From Prorocentrum cordatum (taxonomy: Eukaryota; Sar; Dinophyceae; Prorocentrales; Prorocentraceae), in the NCBI GenBank assembly GCA_963575745.1, contig CAUYUJ010018621.1, forward strand, positions 135,882 to 199,881: a DNA stretch of 64,000 nucleotides. Reading direction: 5' to 3'. The position numbers and the translations under genes were made by a program. Of the stretch, positions 43,990 through 52,261 are shown in pieces. The notes beneath the pieces are model-generated. The model saw nothing but the letters and a program-made list of their open reading frames with translations. It was not told the origin of the DNA and did no database searches. Within the stretch, counting starts at the first letter, position 1, and the number at the start of each line of letters is the position of its first letter.

Positions 43990-44191
43990 CGTTTGACCAT
44001 CAAGTCTTAGGAGTCAAACGCAGCGATCTTGCGTTTGACTACCAAGTTTCGGTAGTCAAACGGATGCGATCATGCGTTTGACTACCAAGACTTGGTAGTC
44101 AAACGGCGGTGGCCCTACGTTTGACTACCAAGTTTCGGGAGTCAAACGCGATATCGCCTCCATTTGACTACCAAGTCTCGGTAGTCAAACG
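43990..44191. repeat. array of five 31-bp palindromes with 11-12 bp spacers
   Basis: Five hairpins at 43,990-44,020, 44,032-44,062, 44,075-44,105, 44,118-44,148 and 44,161-44,191, separated by unrelated 11-12 bp spacers (period 42-43). Arms are CGTTTGACTACC / GGTAGTCAAACG around a 7-nt centre. The third is a 15-bp perfect stem (CGTTTGACTACCAAG-A-CTTGG...). The first has changes in its inner arm. The array lies 29 bp downstream of the stop codon of the minus-strand cargo gene, so it would be in its 3' UTR if transcribed. Confidence 0.9.
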
Positions 44192-44219
44192 CTGAACCGC
44201 ATGAAGGCCTACAGACGGC

Positions 44220-45167
44220 CTACTCGAGGCCGAGGAGCTGACGCAGCGTCGCGCTGCTGGCCTTGTACTCCTCGACCCTGGCCTCGAAGCCGTTCCAGTT
44301 GCGCGCCTCGTAGTCCAGGATGAAGCTCGCGCAACGCGGCATCCAGCCGCCATGGCCACCCTTGCCACGCGGCGCCCAGCCCGCGTCGGAGCCAGTGCCG
44401 CCCTTGTCGGAGCCAGTGCCGCCCTTGTCGGAGCCGCCCTTGCCCTTGTCGGAGCCGCCGCCCTTGCCCTTGTCGGAGCCGCCGCCGCCCTTGCCCTTGT
44501 CGGAGCCGCCGCCGCCCTTGCCCTTGTCGGAGCCAGCGCCCTTGCCCTTGTCGGAGCCAGCGCCCTTGCCCTTGTCGGAGCCAGCGCCCTTGTCGGAGCA
44601 GCCGCCGCCCTTGTCGGAGCCGCCGCCGCCCTTGTCGGAGCCGCCGCCCTTGAGCAGCAGCTGCTCGAACGCGTGATGGCCCGACATCACCGACACCCCG
44701 TCCGATTCTGACGTCGCCCACCACGGGTAGCGCAGGGGCTGCAAGGGCGCGTCCTCGAAGTCGCCGCTCGCCGCGGACCAGAACAGGATCTTCCCGTCGG
44801 CGGCAGCCTGCTTCCGACCCTGCACTGTAGTCCACAGCGTGTCCGCAGCGCACCACCCGTCCTCGGCACGGAAGATATAGAAGGTGGTGAGCTCCCCGTC
44901 GTCGACGACCTTGTCGATCGTCTTCCATATCCACCCTCCCGAGAGCTCAACACCTGTGTTGAAATACATGCCAGCCGACATCTCGACCATGCGCAGCGTG
45001 CTCTCCTCGCAATTCTGGAGGAACGTGCTGCACTTATCATAGTCGTCCACAACGACGGCCAACGTGGTGTGCCGAAAGGCGTTGTACTCCAGCACTCCAA
45101 CCTGCTCGGCGATCTCGGCGAGGAATGCCGTGTCGCCGTCGAGGTTGGGATGAGGAAAACAAGACAT
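44220..45167 (-). CDS. hypothetical cargo protein with SDKGKG repeats (315 aa)
   Basis: ATG 45,167 (MSCFPHPNLDG) is preferred over upstream alternatives because the earlier residues look random. An N-terminal ~165-residue domain (GVLEYNAFRHTTLAVVVDDY; GWIWKTIDKVVDDGELTTFY; AEDGWCAADTLWTTVQGRK; ILFWSAASGDFEDAPLQPLRYPWW) has no family I recognise. A middle block of about 12 (G)nSDKG/SDKGKG repeats, encoded by a GCC/TTG/TCGGAG minisatellite at about 44,395-44,650, is followed by a short globular end (FILDYEARNWNGFEARVEEYKAS). The frame is intact. The SDKG/KGKG style recurs in the 59.2-kb gene. The palindrome array follows its stop. Confidence 0.6.
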   Translation of the reverse strand: MSCFPHPNLDGDTAFLAEIAEQVGVLEYNAFRHTTLAVVVDDYDKCSTFLQNCEESTLRMVEMSAGMYFNTGVELSGGWIWKTIDKVVDDGELTTFYIFRAEDGWCAADTLWTTVQGRKQAAADGKILFWSAASGDFEDAPLQPLRYPWWATSESDGVSVMSGHHAFEQLLLKGGGSDKGGGGSDKGGGCSDKGAGSDKGKGAGSDKGKGAGSDKGKGGGGSDKGKGGGGSDKGKGGGSDKGKGGSDKGGTGSDKGGTGSDAGWAPRGKGGHGGWMPRCASFILDYEARNWNGFEARVEEYKASSATLRQLLGLE

Positions 45168-45399
45168 GTCGGTTCTCTCGGCCCTCCTCCACGCCTCATC
45201 GTCCTCTAGAAAAACCGAGGAAGGAGACGGGGAGAGAAGGACCAAGAGAACCGGATCTGTATATACTGGGTTCCTCATCCCAGCTGGCCTCGCCCGCTGG
45301 CGTCAGCCTCAGCCTCGTCGGCGGCGGCGTCGACGGCTGCGTCGGGCCGCGCCTGAGGTTGCGCTCAGCGACGAGGTCCCTGCCGCGGAGCCTGTCCAT

Positions 45400-45520
45400 C
45401 GCAGCTGTGCAGCGATGTGGCTGCTGCAGCTGTGCAGCGATGCAGCGATGTGGCTGCTGCAGCTGTGCAGCGACGCCAGGAGGCTGCTGCAGCTGCGCAG
45501 CGATGCGGCCGCTGCAGGGG
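45400..45520. repeat. CAGCGATGTGGCTGCTGCAG minisatellite
   Basis: About four units of 21-48 bp containing GCAGCGATG and GCTGCTGCAGCTG, upstream of the SDKGKG gene. Confidence 0.65.
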
Positions 45521-45663
45521 GGGCCCGCGCGGGCCCGCGCAAGAAGCAGCGCGGCGCGCGCCCTCGCGGCGCCTCCAGCCAAAACGGCCGATGCGGAGGA
45601 GGTGCATGGAAGATGTGCGGATGAGGTCTGTAAGTCGTTTCTGGATGGGCGAACCTGCTGGAC

Positions 45664-45717
45664 ACGCAACGCCGAAGACAGATCCTTTCATATGAGGATC
45701 TGTCTTCGGCGTTGCGT
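45664..45717. repeat. perfect 22-bp inverted repeat
   Basis: Two perfectly complementary 22-bp arms (45,664-45,685 and 45,696-45,717; ACGCAACGCC...CAGATCC) around a 10-nt loop TTTCATATGA. It lies about 0.5 kb upstream of the 45,167 start codon. Confidence 0.85.
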
Positions 45718-46049
45718 ATCTGACCTCTGAGGCCCCCGTGTGACATGCCAACCCCCAGCTAGGTCACGAGAAACTGTGGGGCCACATCGGGGGCTCTAAC
45801 GGAGGTCGGGGCCCATGACATGCCCAGCTTGATGCGCGACGACTTTATAAGGACGGGGCGAAGTGGAGGGCCAACCTACGAGATGAGCGAGGGGGGCCGC
45901 GGGGCAATGGCAAGGACGAGCGAGGGGGCAGAGAGTGCGGCTACACATGCGACACAAGCCAATGACCAATGATACCACGACCCGCTGCTACCCTACATCC
46001 CTTCCCCGCTCGAACTGCATGTGCTGCTGTTGTTGTTGTTGATTCTACG

Positions 46050-46425
46050 CGGAGGGGGGCGAGGCTAGGGGGCCACCCCATGAGACGAGAGAGAGAGGCC
46101 ACGGAGCCAGGAGAAGGAGGAGGGAAGGGGGCGAGGAGAACGACGGCACATACGAAATGAGACGGCGCCGCAGATGGCGAATCCTCCTCCTCATCCTCCT
46201 CCTCCCCCCCCCCTCCCTCCTTATACTTTTCCTCCTTCTCCTCCTCATCGTCCCCTGCCTCATCCTCCTCCTGGCAACTGCTTGTGTTGCATTAAGACTT
46301 ATCCCCCTCATCATCCTCTTCCTCCGTCTTCTGCATCGTCGTCCCCCTCCTCCTCCTGGCAAGTGCGCGCGCAGGCTTGGTCATGTGATTTCTGAGCCCC
46401 TCAGAAATCACATGTGCCATTGGTG
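46050..46425. repeat. dispersed repeat with terminal hairpin, copy 2
   Basis: Second copy of the 40,670-40,990 repeat. The terminal hairpin has 15-bp arms (46,382-46,414; CATGTGATTTCTGAG / CTCAGAAATCACATG) with a 3-nt loop. CCTCC pyrimidine tracts follow to 46,530. Confidence 0.65.
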
Positions 46426-46847
46426 CCTCCGCCTTCTTCTCCTCCCCATCCCTCTCCCCCCCTCCCTCCCGCCCTCCCCCCCCCCCTCCCTCCCTCCTCC
46501 TCCTCCTCCTCCTCCTCCTCCTCCTCATTCTACTGCTACTACTTCCACTAACAGTTGGACATCCAATACGGCCTGGACATGGGATCGGAAGCGCGTTCAC
46601 TACATGGTGCAACGACGCGTGGGGATGACAGCCAAAGCAACTACAGGACACCTGATGACGACGACATGCAAGAGTTAAGTTCAGCGTGGGGCTGGAACTT
46701 CCACGCTCGAGAGATCAGCGTCAACGCTGGGGCCGATAACTGGAAGCGCACGGACGCCCATGGAAGCGCATGCGCTACGCGATATGGATATGGCGTGTCA
46801 CTCACGCGCGCTGGCGAATGACAGCTCTCGGCTAGCAAAAGCCGCGC

Positions 46848-47162
46848 TCAGGCGCTGGGCAAGACCTCGGGCAACCCCGTGATGCGCTGCAGCCTGCCGA
46901 GCTGCGTCGATTGCGTCTGCGCGCCCACGGTGTAGGCGCCGACCCCCAGCCGCCTGACATCGATGAACACCTTCCTCGCGCGCTTGTTCTGCTCCGACTT
47001 GTTTGCCGCGACAGCGACGAAGCGCTCGAGCCCAAGGGCTTTTTCCTTCCAAAAACCACGGTCCTTCTTCAAGGCACTGATCTTCTCCTTCAAGCGGTCG
47101 GCCTCGGTGCCCCCGCTGGCAGCGACAACGGCGCCAGCTGGAGCGCGCCTCTTCGGAGCCAT
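46848..47162 (-). CDS. small basic coiled-coil-like cargo protein (104 aa)
   Basis: ATG 47,162. MAPKRRAP start, then a charged heptad-like helix (ADRLKEKISALKKDRGFWKEKALGLERFV), then KRARKVFIDVRRLG and a hydrophobic tail. A nuclear-type basic N-terminus and a coiled coil suggest a DNA- or protein-binding accessory. No family recognised. The next gene lies 240 bp upstream on the same strand. Confidence 0.5.
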   Translation of the reverse strand: MAPKRRAPAGAVVAASGGTEADRLKEKISALKKDRGFWKEKALGLERFVAVAANKSEQNKRARKVFIDVRRLGVGAYTVGAQTQSTQLGRLQRITGLPEVLPSA

Positions 47163-47402
47163 ATCGGGCCCCGGGGCCTCGAAAGTCAGTGCGCGAGCAA
47201 GCGAGAAGCTATCGGGCGCACGCGCGCGCTGAATCCTGAGCCTGATGGGCTACGGGCACGCGCCCATGCAGCCGCGCGGCTTGACGTGCCCAGATGCAGT
47301 CCGATTACTTTTTCAAACGACACAGCACGGATCCATGTAGAATTGCGAAGCCCGCAGACCCCAATCATGCGGGCATGTTTAGCCACGTGGCTCACAACTA
47401 AT

Positions 47403-48167
47403 TCAGCCATGTCCTGGCTCTGAGCCCGCAGGCGCGCCGTCGTCGGGAAGCTCACTCGGGGAAACCTCTTCACCCTTACAAGCATCACCGATATGTTCTG
47501 AGGGATCGGTAGATAGGAACGTAACCGCATCTTCGATTGTCTTACACTTCTTGTAGCCGTTCGTACCATCCCCCTTATCAAACTTGGCGAGGAAAAAACC
47601 GTTCCTCTTGTGGACATTCTTGGGCATCGGCTCTCGCTTCTGCGGTTCATCGAACCCCTGTTCCCTCATGATGTGTATCACCGCGGCCAAAGCATCGGGC
47701 TTATACACTACAAAGAGGTTGTCACACGGATGGATAGGCCTCAGAACATCAACTTGAACAGAACGTCCTTTAACTTCCACGTCCAAGCACATGACCTCAG
47801 GATCCCGCCTCATGTCAGCCTTATGGGCATGGGACTTGACGATTTTTGGTTGTTTCGGTGGCGTTTTAAACAAGCTGCACACGCGCTGCTCCTGCTCCTG
47901 AGTGAAGTCATCCGACTGCTGCTGATTCCGCTGGGCTAGCAACGCCTTCAGCCCCCTGCTCAAGATTACGGCCTGTTGTTCCAGTCCCGATGGGGCCCCA
48001 TCATTAGCATAAGCCACAAGGCTGTTCAATGTATACTGCGCTGGTGAGATTCGGACAAACGTATCGTCACCCACTGTAGTCACATCATGCGGCTTGAAAA
48101 TCCGCCAAACTGGCTTGAGTCCATCCACCTTGACAGTTCGAGAAAGTTCAAGCGTAGCTGCCTGCAT
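47403..48167 (-). CDS. hypothetical cargo protein (254 aa)
   Basis: ATG 48,167. Globular composition, no membrane segment. Recognisable stretches are GLKPVWRIFKPHDVTTVGDD, SLVAYANDGAPSGLEQQAVI, a Gln-rich region (RNQQQSDDFTQEQEQ) and DVLRPIHPCDNLFVVYKPDA. The C-terminus is acidic and Pro-rich. No family recognised. Frame intact, same strand as the flanking cargo genes. Confidence 0.55.
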   Translation of the reverse strand: MQAATLELSRTVKVDGLKPVWRIFKPHDVTTVGDDTFVRISPAQYTLNSLVAYANDGAPSGLEQQAVILSRGLKALLAQRNQQQSDDFTQEQEQRVCSLFKTPPKQPKIVKSHAHKADMRRDPEVMCLDVEVKGRSVQVDVLRPIHPCDNLFVVYKPDALAAVIHIMREQGFDEPQKREPMPKNVHKRNGFFLAKFDKGDGTNGYKKCKTIEDAVTFLSTDPSEHIGDACKGEEVSPSELPDDGAPAGSEPGHG

Positions 48168-49209
48168 ATTGCTAAGAGCAAATCGTGATGCTAGACGCTC
48201 GGTTGCCCCTGAGCCTGCGCGGCTACGGTTACTTCGCAGAAGCGCGACACGCAGGGGGCAACGTCATGCGGGGCCAGGAGACGAATGAGAGGGGGCATGG
48301 GGGTGCACGGGGGGTATTTAGCGCGCTGGGCACGAGAGGGGGTGCACGGGGTGCACGGGAAGATTTGGGAGGGGGTGGTGCACGGTATGTATTACCCCCC
48401 ATATACACCGCCCGCATACCCCCATGCCCACTTCCCGCGCCCCTTGTACCCCATGCCCCACCTCCCGTGTACCCCCCGCTTCCCGTGTACTTCCTACCTT
48501 GTATACCTTCTTCATTCCCTCCTTCATCCTGCCCGGCCCCCCTGCGTGCATTCCGCGTTTCCTTCTCGTTATCCCCCGCTTGGTCGTTCCAGCCTAAGCA
48601 TTGCTGAGGGGGTGGGTGGGTGGGTGGGGGGGTGGGGCGGGGTGGGGTGGGGGGCAACGATACAGGGTGCATCAGGCAGATGGTTGCACGACAAAGGTCG
48701 GCAGGCTATACCCCTCAAGCCCGATGCAAAGTCAGAAGCGTGCTTCGCTGCACCCGGGCAAATGAGAAAACGCAATCGTATCTACACCTTGCTAAATCTC
48801 GCCATCCCCCCCCCCCCTCCTCCCACATGGCCATTGCTACCCCCTGGAGCTCCAGAATGGGGCGGCATCGGGTGCAGCCGATTCGAACGGAGTTTGTTTC
48901 TGACGTCGCTGGCGTGATGGCTACTCGCAAGAACACCACGTCAATTGCCGAATAAGCGCCTGGCTGATCTGCATGCCCGTTAGCACGTATCAATGTAGAA
49001 AGCTTCGTGCTGGCCGACGGGGACAGCTCGCCCAGCCCCCAATCCTCGTCTCACGTCATCCCCCCCCCCCTCCCCCCATCCACGGCGCGGCAACATATTG
49101 ACTGTAGCACTGCAGAGTGCTGGACTGGTTCAATCGTAGAGCTTAGGATAACACAACGCGTGCGATACAAAACGCACCCCTGATGTAGCATCCGCGCTGA
49201 ATGCGATGC
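48168..49209. other. intergenic region inside the transposon
   Basis: GTGCACGGGG repeats (48,300-48,365), CCCCCGTATACC-type pyrimidine repeats (48,390-48,520), a GGGTGGGTGG run (48,608-48,650) and C homopolymers (48,807, 49,061). No gene seen. Confidence 0.45.
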
Positions 49210-51003
49210 TTACGACCTCTTCTGCTTCTTGGCGCTCTCCTCGTGGATCGGCGCAGCCTTGGCCTTGGGCTTGACGAATACCTGGGGCTTTACGTTCGGC
49301 CCGATGTCGGTAATGTTGGTCAGCACTGGCAGCATGATGCCACCGTGGGACACGTGGCTCGTAGCCATGTTGGCTTGCTTCTTATCGTATGTTGTCGCGA
49401 CCCACCAGTACGCAGCCACGAACGCGGCTTCATCGAGCTTGCTGGCGCCGTTGTCGCTCGGCTTCGGCACAGGCAAAACAAAAAAATGAAGCGGCGTGCC
49501 GCTGCCAATCGTGTGGTCGCCAAGCGGCGCGCCCGACCCATTAGACGCGTTCTTCGAGCTTATGTTGACCAACGGTGCCACTGGGACCAGTGTAAGCTGC
49601 CCCTGCTTGATCGCACACGTGGTCCGAACCTCATCTGGCTTCCGCCAGAAGATTAGCGTTTGCTTTCCCATGTGCTTGGCGTCTAGCTCGAGAAGAGCCC
49701 GGTACAATATAGCCTTTTGCTTGTCGATGTACAACTGACGGGGCCGCTGCTGATCACCCCCCATCTGCTTTGGCGGCTCAGCTTTTGAGAGCGACCACTT
49801 ATCAAGGAGATCTTCCAATGCAATTTCAGCAGCGTGTGGCTCTCCGCCGTGGTTGACCACCTCGTGAAGCTTGACCATATGGCCGATGCTGAAGACAGCG
49901 TAAAGCCTCTGGGCTGGAACATCCTTCTGAACTACGAAGGACCCGACCGAGTAACCAGCCTTCTTGGCAATCCACGCAGGGTCCTTATGGTCGTTGAGCG
50001 TCGCCGTGGCAGACGCTGCGGGCCTTGCCTTGGCAGTTGCAGCTGCACCGCTCGAGGCCGAATACTTATTCCACTCATCGAACGTGACGGTCTGACCCTT
50101 GATGGAGCTGACACCGCTCAAGAATGATTTGCACATGTCGCCACACGTGTACACGACCCCCTCCCGACCCGACTTCTCTTTCCCCACAAGCTTCAAAACA
50201 ACCCTCACGAATAGCTGCCCTAACGGCTCCAAGGCCGCCTCGATGCCGTCGAGCCCCCTTGCGATATCCATGGCCTCTCCAAGTATGCGTTCAGCAATCA
50301 GTGCTTCAGCCTGCTCAGGCTTGCCTGCAACCTTCGAGACGTCAGCCTTCATCAGCAAACGCGCCACGCCGTCCTCAACTTTGTCGCCAGTGAGGTTTGC
50401 GATAGCAAGCGAAGCCCGCACCAACGGATGCAAATTGGTTTTGGACGCAAACGTTGCGTGAGTCAGCGCTTCCCAAAAACTGTGGCCAAGCGTAACATTG
50501 CAACCAAATTGCTTTGCAACCGAATCCAGGAACGCCACGAGTGGAGCACCGTCGCCACCGCCGAAATTCTCGACAAACTCAAGCAATGTCTTGCTGTACT
50601 TGGCGCTCGGCACGTTAAGCGAAACAACGTTCTCGATTGCCAACTCTTTCCAGCTCTCGAGCTCACGCATCCCTGGGTCATTGGCACTCGCCGCTAACGT
50701 CATGCAAGTCTCAATCTCCCCAACCTCAGTGCCGACGTGATTCTGCGTGTTCAAAGCCCTCTGGGCAATAACAGCGAAGCGTGGGAATAGCTCGTCGATC
50801 ACATTGGGGACCACCTCCCACTTCCAGCCCTTCGCAATCATGATTTTGAATTGCTCGTTTTGGAACAGCTTTTGCAAATCTGTCATGTCCGAGTCAATGC
50901 ATTGCAATGACGTTTGCGACGTCTTGCCCTGGACCCCTGCCTGCTTACAGAAAGCCGTGGTGTGTCCACGCCCGACTGTCACGTAGCGCTCTGACCCATT
51001 CAC
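49210..51003 (-). CDS. hypothetical cargo protein (597 aa), basic C-terminus
   Basis: Long intact frame. The conventional start is unclear: the frame begins at GTG 51,003 and is open further upstream (DRAQGLLAPVNGSERY), so a first exon may exist; the small ORF ending near 51,262 is a candidate. Residues 40-300 are helical and Leu-rich (DLQKLFQNEQFKIMIAKGWK; ALAIANLTGDKVEDGVARLL). There is an Ala/Thr linker near 330-345. The C-terminal half has SVGSFVVQKDVPAQRLYAVF, LPVPKPSDNG, AYWWVATTYDKKQANMATSH and GIMLPVLTNITDIGPNVKPQ. The end KPKAKAAPIHEESAKKQKRS is a likely nuclear signal. No family recognised. The largest intact gene of the transposon. Confidence 0.6.
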   Translation of the reverse strand: MNGSERYVTVGRGHTTAFCKQAGVQGKTSQTSLQCIDSDMTDLQKLFQNEQFKIMIAKGWKWEVVPNVIDELFPRFAVIAQRALNTQNHVGTEVGEIETCMTLAASANDPGMRELESWKELAIENVVSLNVPSAKYSKTLLEFVENFGGGDGAPLVAFLDSVAKQFGCNVTLGHSFWEALTHATFASKTNLHPLVRASLAIANLTGDKVEDGVARLLMKADVSKVAGKPEQAEALIAERILGEAMDIARGLDGIEAALEPLGQLFVRVVLKLVGKEKSGREGVVYTCGDMCKSFLSGVSSIKGQTVTFDEWNKYSASSGAAATAKARPAASATATLNDHKDPAWIAKKAGYSVGSFVVQKDVPAQRLYAVFSIGHMVKLHEVVNHGGEPHAAEIALEDLLDKWSLSKAEPPKQMGGDQQRPRQLYIDKQKAILYRALLELDAKHMGKQTLIFWRKPDEVRTTCAIKQGQLTLVPVAPLVNISSKNASNGSGAPLGDHTIGSGTPLHFFVLPVPKPSDNGASKLDEAAFVAAYWWVATTYDKKQANMATSHVSHGGIMLPVLTNITDIGPNVKPQVFVKPKAKAAPIHEESAKKQKRS

Positions 51004-51261
51004 AGGCGCTAGAAGCCCTTGGGCTCGATCCGCCAGCTGCTTATTTTTTTTACTGATGTGCGTCCAGCGGAGGGGGGACGTGACCCCGAGCTCGATGCAC
51101 AGAGCATTGATAGCTGGCGAATGTCAGCTCCGCACGCGTGGATCCTAGCAGCATTGCGGTGTACGTTATGCGGGCTCAGCAAAGCCCCCCCCCCCCCCCT
51201 GTTGACCGCGTGCGTGAGGAAAAACTTCGGGGGAATGTGGTCCACTGTGTAAGCCAGCCTG

Positions 51262-51372
51262 CGCCCGCGAAAGGCATTGCATAAGCTTATCCAAATGCTC
51301 ATTCGCCTTCATTTTCTTCATGTCCAAAATCTTCTGGAACTCCTGTTTGAAAGCTTGGGTAAGCTCGGCCAT
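51262..51372 (-). CDS. small ORF or first exon
   Basis: ATG 51,372 opens MAELTQAFKQEFQKILDMKK and then ANEHLDKLMQCLSRAQAGL, an amphipathic helical sequence that stands out from the adjacent G-run. It lies just upstream of the 597-aa gene on the same strand and might be its first exon. The 3' boundary given is approximate. Confidence 0.35.
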
Positions 51373-51499
51373 TGCACACGCGGTAGCTGAGCACGTAAGT
51401 GAGCAGCTCTGGAAAAGCACAGCTGATGCTATGAGCCGAGGCGGCTGCAAATGACGGGAGGCGAATGCAAGTGCAATGGTGAACGTATACATCGCAAAT

Positions 51500-52221
51500 A
51501 AGGCGTTCCAGGCCCCTCATCTATAGTGGATCGCAGGCCCCCCCCCCCCCCGCTCTTATCCACACATTCGGAGCCCACGCTTGTTAAAACAATGACGATG
51601 GCATGCGCCATGGCGGTTGCTATTGAATCCGCCGAACGGGCCCTGGAGCGATTCGGGCGGTGATCCCGAAGCTGCAATATGGATTAGCAAAGATAAGAAT
51701 CACGCGGGACACAATTCGACTGCCCGAATGATGGGACGTGCAAACAAGGTTGGTCCAATCTCGATGCTCAAATCCTGACAGATGTGCGACGCTGATTCGT
51801 GTTTTTGCGTTTGTGGCCCAGCATGGGTTTCATGCTTGTAACGCTTCGGAAGCTACATGTTATTGTGTTGGAAGCTACATGTCAAACACGAAAACGCACA
51901 TATTGAATATGTGAAAACGGATTTCTTGGGTGTTAGCATCGGTCGAATTTCGATGTTAAGCCAAATTATTTATTATGTTAACCCACGAAAACCATTTATG
52001 TTTGGCATTCGATAAACAGTTTGGCACATATACCATGAAAAGCTATGTTGAACCAATAACCTACTTAACAACAGCTGAACCTCTACTACTGTTCATGTTG
52101 GCTTATTAAAGTCCACATGGACTTTAACTAAATATGACAAGCAAGCTACGTAGCTATAGCATCATGCTGCTGGCTTACAAGTGGGTTGGGCGTAGCCTCC
52201 AACCACCTTATCATATCCTTA
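51500..52221. other. right subterminal region of the transposon
   Basis: AT-rich DNA after a C15 run at 51,539. It has two GGAAGCTACATGT copies (51,850 and 51,880) and a 22-bp palindrome TTAAAGTCCA-CA-TGGACTTTAA (52,107-52,128). No gene. Unlike the left end it lacks a dense 14-bp array. Confidence 0.5.
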
Positions 52222-52261
52222 TAAAGCTCATAAGCTGTAACAAAGCCGACATTCATCTCAG
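52222..52261 (-). repeat. right terminal inverted repeat
   Basis: Read on the minus strand from 52,261 it matches the left end at 31 of 40 positions, including the terminal CTGAGATG. Confidence 0.8.

Larger units (their letters stand above)
35048..52261 (-). mobile_element. 17.2-kb TIR DNA transposon with cargo genes
   Basis: 17,214 bp bounded by 40-bp terminal inverted repeats (31 of 40 identical; both begin CTGAGATG) and a 2-bp CA duplication. It splits a DIRS-like element exactly between RT and RNase H. Inside are a decayed transposase near the left end, 14-bp subterminal repeats at that end, and five to seven further coding frames, all on the minus strand. A five-hairpin array and several microsatellites are also inside. 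The 2-bp duplication and the DxMH-type transposase suggest the CACTA/Mirage/Chapaev group, but the termini do not read CACTA. Unusually large for a cut-and-paste element. Confidence 0.8.

Noticed and set aside
43990-44191. CRISPR array
   Set aside because: Eukaryotic context, spacers only 11-12 bp, repeats fully palindromic and no cas-like genes.
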